Below the pieces are notes generated by a model. That model made no database searches and was not told the DNA's origin. It saw nothing but the letters and a program-made list of their open reading frames with translations. DNA of 64,000 bases from Anaerostipes sp. (GTDB taxonomy: Bacteria > Bacillota > Clostridia > Lachnospirales > Lachnospiraceae), in contig JAQWFL010000016.1 in the NCBI GenBank assembly GCA_028704435.1, positions 1-64,000 on the forward strand, given 5' to 3'. Within the stretch, counting starts at the first letter, position 1; each line of letters begins with the position of its first letter. The position numbers and the translations under genes are program-made. Below are positions 44,860 through 52,758 of this stretch, piece by piece.

Positions 44860-45771
44860 ATGGAATATGTAAAGATGGCAGATAATCTTGAGTATTCAAG
44901 AGTTGTACTTGGATTTTGGAGGCTTATGGACTGGGGATTATCCACAGATGAATTGATTAAATATTTGGAAGAATGCATGGATATGGGAATTACAACCATG
45001 GATCATGCAGATATCTATGGCAATTACATGGTGGAAGAAAGATTTGGAGAAGCTTTAAAGAAAAGACCAGATTTAAGAAATAAAATGCAGATTATTTCAA
45101 AGTGTGGAATCGTATATAAGGATTATCCAGTAACAGAAACCCATAAAGCCAGAGTGAAGTATTATGACTACAGCAAAAAACATATCAAGGGACAGGTTGA
45201 AAAATCTCTTCAATATATGGGGATTGACACCTTAGATACATTGTTATTACACAGACCAAGTCCTTTTATGGATTGTGGCGAAATTGCAGCAGCCTTTGAT
45301 GAATTAAAAGCAGAGGGAAAAGTCAGAACTTTTGGGGTGTCAAACTTCTTACCAGATGAATTTAGATTATTAAAATCCTACTTGAATACCCCACTTATTA
45401 CGAATCAAGTGGAACTATCACCACTTCGGATGGGAAATATGGAAAATGGAGTTATAAATCTTTGTATGGAAGAGAGAATTCATCCAATGCTTTGGTCACC
45501 ACTTGCAGGTGGAAGGATCTTCACTGGAGATGGAGAAGAGGAAGTTCGGTTAAGAGAAACTCTAGAAATTATTAGAGAAGAAATCGGAGCAGAAGATATT
45601 GACGAAGTCGCATTTGCATGGTTGTTTTCACATCCGGCTGGATTAATTCCAATTACGGGTTCAGGAGAAATTGGACTTGCATCTAGACCAATAAAGGCAT
45701 TGGAATATCATTTGACACCAGAGCAATGGTATATGGTTTGGACAGCAGTAAAGGGACATAAAGTACCATAA
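44860..45771 (+). CDS. Aldo/keto reductase
   Basis: VVLGFWRLMDWG; TTMDHADIYGNYMVEERFGEALK; LDTLLLHRPSPFMD; VSNFLPDEF. Confidence 0.93.
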   Translation: MEYVKMADNLEYSRVVLGFWRLMDWGLSTDELIKYLEECMDMGITTMDHADIYGNYMVEERFGEALKKRPDLRNKMQIISKCGIVYKDYPVTETHKARVKYYDYSKKHIKGQVEKSLQYMGIDTLDTLLLHRPSPFMDCGEIAAAFDELKAEGKVRTFGVSNFLPDEFRLLKSYLNTPLITNQVELSPLRMGNMENGVINLCMEERIHPMLWSPLAGGRIFTGDGEEEVRLRETLEIIREEIGAEDIDEVAFAWLFSHPAGLIPITGSGEIGLASRPIKALEYHLTPEQWYMVWTAVKGHKVP

Positions 45772-45826
45772 AAAAGAAAAGTAAGTAATAAAACAAAAAA
45801 CATATATAACAGAAAGGGAAAACATT

Positions 45827-46573
45827 ATGAAACCAACAAGAAAAATCGAATACAAATTTTCAGGAGCAGTTACTGTGCAAGACATTGCAAACTTAATGGA
45901 TCACTCTAATTTACAACCACAACTAACAATTCAGGATACAATTGACTGCTGCACCATGGCAAAGAAATACAACTGTATTTCATGTTGTGTCAGACCATCT
46001 GATATTGAAATCACAAAAAAAGAATTAGAAGGAACAGACATTATTATTACCACTGTTATCGGATTTCCTCATGGAACATGTACAACAGAAACAAAGGTGT
46101 TTGAAACAAAGGATGCTTTAGAAAAAGGCGCCGATGAAGTTGATATGGTAATGAATATTGGACGTTTCAAAAGTGGAGATTACGACTATGTAGAAAAAGA
46201 TATTAAGGAAGTTGCAGATGCAGCTCATGAAGGTGGAGTAAAGTTAAAAGTTATTCTTGAAAATGCATTTTTGACAGATGAAGAGAAAGTAAAAGCATGC
46301 CAGATTTGTGAAAGAGCAGGTGCAGACTTTACAAAGACATCAACAGGATATGCACCATCAGGATCGACACTGGAAGATTTAAAATTAATGAGAGCAAATA
46401 CAAAACCAGAAATGCAGGTAAAAGCAGCTGGAGGTATTAGAACCTTAGATGATACCCTAGCTGTCATGGCAACGGGAACTGTCCGCGTGGGGACTCGTTC
46501 CACAGAAGCAATTTTAAAAGAAGCAGTGGAAAGAGAAAAAGAAGGAACACTTGTAATTCCAGAAAATGTATAG
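45827..46573 (+). CDS. Deoxyribose-phosphate aldolase-family protein (second copy)
   Basis: LMDHSNLQPQLTIQDTI; LKVILENAFLTDEEKVKACQI; FTKTSTGYAPSGST; VKAAGGIRT. Confidence 0.93.
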   Translation: MKPTRKIEYKFSGAVTVQDIANLMDHSNLQPQLTIQDTIDCCTMAKKYNCISCCVRPSDIEITKKELEGTDIIITTVIGFPHGTCTTETKVFETKDALEKGADEVDMVMNIGRFKSGDYDYVEKDIKEVADAAHEGGVKLKVILENAFLTDEEKVKACQICERAGADFTKTSTGYAPSGSTLEDLKLMRANTKPEMQVKAAGGIRTLDDTLAVMATGTVRVGTRSTEAILKEAVEREKEGTLVIPENV

Positions 46574-46588
46574 AAGAGGGTGATATAA

Positions 46589-46888
46589 ATGAAGCAAATT
46601 TCGTTGCTGCTCACAGGAGGAATGAAACAAGAGAAAGCAGAAAAGATTATGGGTGAGTTAAAAGAAGAGTTACAAAAGAAGCAGATTGAAGCCCAAGTGA
46701 GCTTTGTAAACCTATTCGAGAATTCTGATTTATCTGGATATAGTGACAGTATTGATTTGATTATTAATGTTGGGACAGGAACCTTGGATACAAATCTTCC
46801 AGTTGTTGGAGGGCTTGGATTACTCTATGGATATTTAAGTACGACAGAATTATACAGTGAGATTGAGTCAAGAGTGGTAGAGCAGTAG
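46589..46888 (+). CDS. Small cysteine-free hypothetical protein in PTS operon
   Basis: Operon context, RBS gagggtgat; no convincing family. Confidence 0.6.
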   Translation: MKQISLLLTGGMKQEKAEKIMGELKEELQKKQIEAQVSFVNLFENSDLSGYSDSIDLIINVGTGTLDTNLPVVGGLGLLYGYLSTTELYSEIESRVVEQ

Positions 46889-46907
46889 TAGATAGAAAGG
46901 AAAAGTT

Positions 46908-47387
46908 ATGGGAGAAATATTTCGCAGTGATTTAGTATGGCTTGATGATGAATTTGATTCAAAAGAAGAATTTTATGAGACAATCGGTGATCGATTATAT
47001 AACAAGGGATTAGTAGAAAAAGACTTTGGGCAAGCCTTAATAAAAAGAGAAGAAGTGTATCCAACTGGATTAAAAACAGAAGCTTATGAGGTTGCCATTC
47101 CACACACAGATGTGAAATATGTAAAGGAAGCAAGTATTTCTTTTGTAAGATTTAAAAAACCGATTTCATATTCCCATATGGGGGATCCAGAAGTAAAAGT
47201 TAATGCAAAGTTTGCATTTGTTCTTGGTGTTAAAGTTCCTCATCAACAAGTGGAAGTGCTCAGTACTCTAGTTGCCCTTATCTCAGACGAAAAAGAAATG
47301 AGTAAATTTGAGAAAATAGATTCTACAGAGGAGATTAGCAAAGAGTTAAATCGTTTCTTTGATGAGAGAATTGATTTACGTGTGTAA
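46908..47387 (+). CDS. PTS EIIA (galactitol GatA type)
   Basis: GLKTEAYEVAIPHTDVKYVKEASISFVRFKKPISYSHMGDPEVKVNAKFAFVLG. Confidence 0.9.
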   Translation: MGEIFRSDLVWLDDEFDSKEEFYETIGDRLYNKGLVEKDFGQALIKREEVYPTGLKTEAYEVAIPHTDVKYVKEASISFVRFKKPISYSHMGDPEVKVNAKFAFVLGVKVPHQQVEVLSTLVALISDEKEMSKFEKIDSTEEISKELNRFFDERIDLRV

Positions 47388-47454
47388 AAAATAACTTTGA
47401 AACGAAGCAATCAGTAATGTTCATGGGAACATATAAAAAGAAAGGAGCCCAGCT

Positions 47455-47751
47455 ATGAAAACTTATCGTATTTTAGTTGCATGTGGAAGTGGAATTGCAA
47501 CGAGTACAGTCATTGCAACAAGAGTAAAAGAGGTATGTGAAGCTAATGGTTATAAGGTAAATGTACAACAAGTAAAGGTGACAGAGGTTGAAGGTATTGC
47601 AAATGATTTTGATCTAATTGTTGCAAGTACAAGAGTTCCAGAAACAGTGAAAACACCATATGTCTTTGCCATTAATTATCTAACAGGAATTAATAAAGAA
47701 GGCGTTGATGCAGAAGTATTAGCAGAGTTAAAGAAATTAAAGGAATCATAA
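47455..47751 (+). CDS. PTS EIIB (galactitol GatB type)
   Basis: YRILVACGSGIATSTVIATRVKEVCE. Confidence 0.92.
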   Translation: MKTYRILVACGSGIATSTVIATRVKEVCEANGYKVNVQQVKVTEVEGIANDFDLIVASTRVPETVKTPYVFAINYLTGINKEGVDAEVLAELKKLKES

Positions 47752-47779
47752 AAACTACATAGAGAAAGGAAAAAGATAT

Positions 47780-49024
47780 ATGTTTATACTTAATTTTATT
47801 TTAGATTGTGGAGCTTCTGTTATGTTGCCTATCATCATCTTTATACTAGGTGTTATTATGGGGGCAGGAGTAAGCAAAGCCTTTAAATCAGGTATTACAA
47901 TTGGTATTGGATTTACTGGAATTGGATTGGTAACAGGGTTATTGTCTGACCAGCTAGGACCAGTTGCCCAGCAGATGACAGAAAGACTTGGATTGCATAT
48001 GGACATCATTGATATTGGATGGCCAGCAATGTCATCTATTACATGGGCATGGAGTGCAGCGGGATTAATGATTCCAATCTGTCTAATTGTAAATGTTGTT
48101 TTATTAGCATTGAAATTAACAAAAACTATGAACGTAGATATTTGGAACTATTGGCAGTTCGCATTTGTTGGAGCTGCGGTATCAGTGGTAACGGGGAGTA
48201 TTCCAATTGGATTGGTTGCAGGTGCTTTAATCTCAGCATTAGCCTTAATCCTAGCTGACTTTACACAACCTTATATTGAAAAATTCTTTAATATGCCGGG
48301 TATTTCATTCCCTCATTTAACAGCACTGGGATGTTTGCCAGTTGTTTATCCATTAGTGTGGATTCTTGATCGTATTCCAGGAATTAACAAGATTGATATT
48401 AATGCAGATAGTTTGAGAAAGAAATTTGGTATCTTTGGAGAACCAATGATGATGGGGCTGATTATTGGTTTTATTCTAGCAATCCTTGCAGGTTCAAAAC
48501 CGCAGGTTATTTTACAGACAGGGATTGGATTAGCAGCAGTTATGTATTTAATGCCTAAGATGGTAGCCTGCTTAATGGAAGGGTTAATGCCAATTTCTCA
48601 AGCAGCACAAGAATTAATGAGTAAACGCTTTCAGGGAAGAGAAATCTTTATTGGATTGGATGCAGCGGTTTCTCTTGGGGATCCGTCTGTAATCGCAGTT
48701 GGTTTAGTACTTGTGCCAATCACAATTGCATTAGCAGTTATCATGCCAGGAAATAGAATTTTACCATTTGCAGATTTAGCTGTAATTCCTTATATTGTTT
48801 GTTTATTTACTGCAATGTGTAGAGGAAATATCTTCCGAGCACTCCTGGTGGGAACGGTAGTCATGGCGTTGGTATTATTAATGGCTTCAACGCTGGGACC
48901 AATCGAAACACCTTTAGCTGTTGCTGCGGGAGTTAAGATTCCATCTGGAGCAACATTAATTGGTAACTTGGATCGAGCAAATATATTAACATGGCTGTTC
49001 ATTAAGATATCATCGTTATTCTAA
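47780..49024 (+). CDS. PTS EIIC (galactitol GatC type)
   Basis: FILGVIMGAGVSKAFKSGITIGIGFTGIGLVTGLL..WPAMSSITWAWSAAG. Confidence 0.93.
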   Translation: MFILNFILDCGASVMLPIIIFILGVIMGAGVSKAFKSGITIGIGFTGIGLVTGLLSDQLGPVAQQMTERLGLHMDIIDIGWPAMSSITWAWSAAGLMIPICLIVNVVLLALKLTKTMNVDIWNYWQFAFVGAAVSVVTGSIPIGLVAGALISALALILADFTQPYIEKFFNMPGISFPHLTALGCLPVVYPLVWILDRIPGINKIDINADSLRKKFGIFGEPMMMGLIIGFILAILAGSKPQVILQTGIGLAAVMYLMPKMVACLMEGLMPISQAAQELMSKRFQGREIFIGLDAAVSLGDPSVIAVGLVLVPITIALAVIMPGNRILPFADLAVIPYIVCLFTAMCRGNIFRALLVGTVVMALVLLMASTLGPIETPLAVAAGVKIPSGATLIGNLDRANILTWLFIKISSLF

Positions 49025-49027
49025 GTT

Positions 49028-49062
49028 AGAAAGAGGCCTGTGTGAAGCAGACCTCTTTCTTT
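49028..49062 (+). terminator. Hairpin after EIIC gene
   Basis: agaaagaggcctg..cagacctctttct + ttc. Confidence 0.7.
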
Positions 49063-49078
49063 CATGTTAGGAGGAAGT

Positions 49079-49942
49079 ATGGAATTAGAAGCACAGTGCG
49101 TACGTTGTTTAGAGCAGAAAGAACAGGTTCGAGCGGCTCAAATTGAAGATAAGAAACTTCAAAAAAAGTATCTTACAGAAATAAAAGAAATTATAGATAA
49201 AAAACTATATCACTCTCCACCAGAATATCTAGATGCTTTTAGTCAAATTTTCATGGAAAAATACGGGGAAGTTCCTTCCTATGGAGAATTAAAAACAAAA
49301 TATAATAAATTCTTATTACAAGAGAAAGAAGAAATTATAAGATTAATTAAGGAATCGAAGGATACATTTAAGGCAGCAATTCAAGCGGCTCAGGCTGGAA
49401 ACTATATTGATTTTATTGCAATGAATGGAATTAGCGAGGAGAAACTAAAAAAACTACTCTTAAATTTCAAGGATAAAGATTTTGATATGCAAATATACGA
49501 AAGTTTTAAAAAAGATTTAAATAGAGCAAAAAATGTAGTTTATTTTACAGATAATTGTGGCGAAATTGTTCTTGATAAGATTTTGATTCAAATAATACAG
49601 AAGAAATATCCACAGATTAATGTTGATGTTATTGTCAGGGGAAGCGAGGTAGGCAATGATGTGACCATGGAAGATGCCATGGAAGTTAGGTTGGATGAGG
49701 TGGCACAGGTTATAGGAAATGGTACCACCATTGCGGGGACTTGCCTGCATAGACTGCCAAAAAGAGTAAGTCAAATTGTAGATAATGCGGATGTTATAAT
49801 AGCAAAGGGACAGGGAAACTATGAGACACTTAATGGCTGTGGAAAGAACATTTATTATTTATTTTTATGTAAATGTAATTATTTTATAGAAAAATTTAAT
49901 ACTGAATATCTTGCACCAGTCTTTTGTAAAGAAAGAAAATGA
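49079..49942 (+). CDS. DUF89/ARMT1-like phosphatase-family protein
   Basis: MELEAQCVRCLEQKEQ; NVVYFTDNCGEIVLDKILIQII; VDVIVRGSEVGNDVTMEDA; VIIAKGQGNYETLNGCGKNIYYLFLCKC. Confidence 0.88.
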   Translation: MELEAQCVRCLEQKEQVRAAQIEDKKLQKKYLTEIKEIIDKKLYHSPPEYLDAFSQIFMEKYGEVPSYGELKTKYNKFLLQEKEEIIRLIKESKDTFKAAIQAAQAGNYIDFIAMNGISEEKLKKLLLNFKDKDFDMQIYESFKKDLNRAKNVVYFTDNCGEIVLDKILIQIIQKKYPQINVDVIVRGSEVGNDVTMEDAMEVRLDEVAQVIGNGTTIAGTCLHRLPKRVSQIVDNADVIIAKGQGNYETLNGCGKNIYYLFLCKCNYFIEKFNTEYLAPVFCKERK

Positions 49943-49959
49943 AAGGAGCAGCAACTGAT

Positions 49960-51249
49960 ATGAAAATAGATATAAAAGAGTTTACAGGAAAATGTTCTTG
50001 TGGGAGGGAACATAAACTTATTGTTCAAGATATGTTTTTGGAAACAGGTGCGATAAAAAAACTTCCCAAAATTTTGAGATTGGATGCCTATAAAAAATAC
50101 AAAAACTTTGCTATGGTATGTGATGAAAACACCTATAATGCGGCAGGAAAACAAGTTGAAGATGAAATGCAGGGAATATTTAAGATTCAATTGGATTCCA
50201 TGGGACTCCATGCCAATGAAATTGGAGTTGCCAAAGTAAAAGAAAAACTGGATAAATTGACAGAAGTGGATTGTTTGATTGCAGTTGGGTCTGGAACCAT
50301 TCATGATTTAACAAGATATTGTGCTTATGAAAGGGAAATTCCTTTTATTTCTATACCTACAGCAGCAAGTGTAGACGGTTATGTATCTACAGTCGCTGCA
50401 ATGTCATGGCATGGATTCAAGAAGAGTATGATTGCGGTATCGCCTATTTTAGTGGTTGCAGACAGTCAGGTAATTGCAGATGCACCAATGCGGTTAACTG
50501 CTTCTGGAGTTGGAGATTTATTGGGTAAATACACAGCACTTGCAGATTGGAAAATTACAAATATATTAAATGGGGAATATATCTGTAATCGAATTTGCGA
50601 TATGGAGTACCAGGCACTAAATAAACTTAAGGATTCCTTGGAAGGGATAAAAAACAGACAGGTTGCTGCCTATGAGGAATTGATGTATGGACTTCTGTTA
50701 TCCGGACTTGCAATGCAGATGACAGGACATTCAAGGCCAGCTTCTGGAGCGGAACATCATATGGCACATTTTTGGGAAATGGCAGTGATTAATAATGAGC
50801 TTGAGGCTTACCATGGAGAAAAAGTTGGGGTAGGTTTGATACTTATAAGCGATATTTACCATAGGGCGGCACAGTGTATGAAATCTGGTGTTTTTAAAAT
50901 TCACAGAAAGGTTGACGTTGAAACGGAACTCATTGAAAAAGTATTCACAAACAAACAATTATGTGAGAATATAAAGAAGACCAATGATCCTAATTTATTG
51001 GATATGATAGATTCAGAGGTATTAAGAAACAAAACAGATGAAATCATTGAAATTATCCAGGGAATACCAACACCTGAGGAAATCATTCAAATGTTAAAAA
51101 AGGTAGAAGGAGTATCAGATTTAAAGGAAATCAAATTGCATGATTCTATGAAAGAAAAATCTGCAAAGGTGGCACCATATATTAGAGATAGAATTACATT
51201 TTTGAGGATTTTGAAATTCTACAATTTTTATGATACCATTATAAAATAA
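49960..51249 (+). CDS. sn-glycerol-1-phosphate dehydrogenase-like (AraM/EgsA family)
   Basis: CSCGREHKL; LIAVGSGTIHDLTRYCAYEREIPFISIPTAASVDGYVSTVAAM; SGAEHHMAHFWEM. Confidence 0.92.
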   Translation: MKIDIKEFTGKCSCGREHKLIVQDMFLETGAIKKLPKILRLDAYKKYKNFAMVCDENTYNAAGKQVEDEMQGIFKIQLDSMGLHANEIGVAKVKEKLDKLTEVDCLIAVGSGTIHDLTRYCAYEREIPFISIPTAASVDGYVSTVAAMSWHGFKKSMIAVSPILVVADSQVIADAPMRLTASGVGDLLGKYTALADWKITNILNGEYICNRICDMEYQALNKLKDSLEGIKNRQVAAYEELMYGLLLSGLAMQMTGHSRPASGAEHHMAHFWEMAVINNELEAYHGEKVGVGLILISDIYHRAAQCMKSGVFKIHRKVDVETELIEKVFTNKQLCENIKKTNDPNLLDMIDSEVLRNKTDEIIEIIQGIPTPEEIIQMLKKVEGVSDLKEIKLHDSMKEKSAKVAPYIRDRITFLRILKFYNFYDTIIK

Positions 51250-51305
51250 TGGAGTGTAAATATAATATAAATACATGTAAGATGAGAGGGGGAGGTGCTG
51301 TACAA

Positions 51306-52241
51306 ATGGATATGGAGCGAAGGAGGATGGCATTAGTCAGCAAATTATATTTTGAAGATGATATGACACAGCAACAGATTGCAAAGCGGCTGGAAGTATC
51401 AAGAATGAAAGTGTCTAGAATGCTTCAAAAGGCAAAGAATGAAGGAATTGTAAAGGTAATTATTGATTATTCGGGTGTTTATCCAGAATTTGAACAGGAA
51501 CTTCAAGAAAAATATAATCTAAAGGAAGTGATAGTTGTAGATACATCGTTTGGAGATTCTTCAAAAGAGCAAGTTGCCTCTGCAGCAGCGTACTATCTTG
51601 AGAATCATTTGAAGGCAGGAGCAACCGTTGCCGTTGGATGGGGATTAACAATTCGACAGATTCCAAAGTATTTAAAGCAAGTGTCAGATAGCACACTTAC
51701 ATTTTCTCCAATCATAGGTGGGCATGGACAGACAGAATTAGATATGCATGCAAGTACAATTGCATCAAGATTTGCAAAGCAGACAGGTAGTAAATCATTG
51801 TCGTTAGTAGCCCCCGCATTGGTAGACAGCGAGGAAGAGAAGAAAGTTCTTCATGATAGTGAGCGAATTAAGGATGTTTTAAGTTGTACAGCAAATGCAG
51901 AATATGCAGTGTTTAGCCTTGGAAATCCTATTGTAAAAGGTAGTAGTATTAGTATGTCAGGCTATCTTTCCGAAGAAAATCTGCAGCAGCTGAAAGAAGA
52001 GGATGTTATTTGTGACGTCGTTTCAATTACATTTTTAAATCGCGACAGTAAGGAGTGCTGTGAGAATATCACAAAGCGATGTATTGGAATTACGGGAGAA
52101 GAATTAAAAGCAATTCCCGATAAGATTTGTGTTGTGGAAGGGGCAGAGAAAAAAGAGACAGTAAAAGCGGCCCTTAATGCAGGATTTATTAATATATTGG
52201 TGGTAGACGAAGAGATTGCAGCATATTTGTTAGAAAAATAG
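51306..52241 (+). CDS. SorC/DeoR-type sugar-binding transcriptional regulator
   Basis: MALVSKLYFEDDMTQQQIAKRLEVSRMKVSRMLQKAKNEGIVKVII; GATVAVGWGLTIRQIPKYL. Confidence 0.93.
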   Translation: MDMERRRMALVSKLYFEDDMTQQQIAKRLEVSRMKVSRMLQKAKNEGIVKVIIDYSGVYPEFEQELQEKYNLKEVIVVDTSFGDSSKEQVASAAAYYLENHLKAGATVAVGWGLTIRQIPKYLKQVSDSTLTFSPIIGGHGQTELDMHASTIASRFAKQTGSKSLSLVAPALVDSEEEKKVLHDSERIKDVLSCTANAEYAVFSLGNPIVKGSSISMSGYLSEENLQQLKEEDVICDVVSITFLNRDSKECCENITKRCIGITGEELKAIPDKICVVEGAEKKETVKAALNAGFINILVVDEEIAAYLLEK

Positions 52242-52256
52242 AATATGTAATATGAG

Positions 52257-52295
52257 AAAAACTATAGCTGTGTGTTAATAACAGCTATAGTTTTT
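52257..52295. terminator. Bidirectional intrinsic terminator
   Basis: Perfect 15-bp stem aaaaactatagctgt / acagctatagttttt. Confidence 0.9.
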
Positions 52296-52305
52296 GATTT
52301 AATTT

Positions 52306-52614
52306 TTAAATTTTAAGCATGCCAGATTCTATTAGGGCGGATATGACAATGATAACCGCAAGAACTAACATTACGCCAGAAGTAATCTTGCTTTTTTTCC
52401 AGCTTGTATATGCATGGAAAACTGCCATACATGAGATGGCACAACACCCCATAATATAAAAGGTATTGTTCTTTGTAAAGTACTGTAGAATAATTGAAAT
52501 AAGGAATACCATAGAGGTAACACCGTTGACGATTGTTCTTGTCTTTTGTGAAGTATTCTGTTCTTCCCAAGCTATTTTATCTGATTGGTTTGATTTATTG
52601 TGGCTAAAGTTCAT
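52306..52614 (-). CDS. Small membrane protein
   Basis: Three hydrophobic segments; RBS present. Confidence 0.6.
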   Translation of the reverse strand: MNFSHNKSNQSDKIAWEEQNTSQKTRTIVNGVTSMVFLISIILQYFTKNNTFYIMGCCAISCMAVFHAYTSWKKSKITSGVMLVLAVIIVISALIESGMLKI

Positions 52615-52758
52615 ATCTATTCTCCTTCTTTATGCGATACTCATACTATCATAACATAACATAGAAGTGAATACTAGAATGTGCTAGGATTTTAGGAGTA
52701 GACGATGTATAATTAATGTATAAATAAAGATTTTCTAAGAAAGGGAAAGGTGGCGAAT

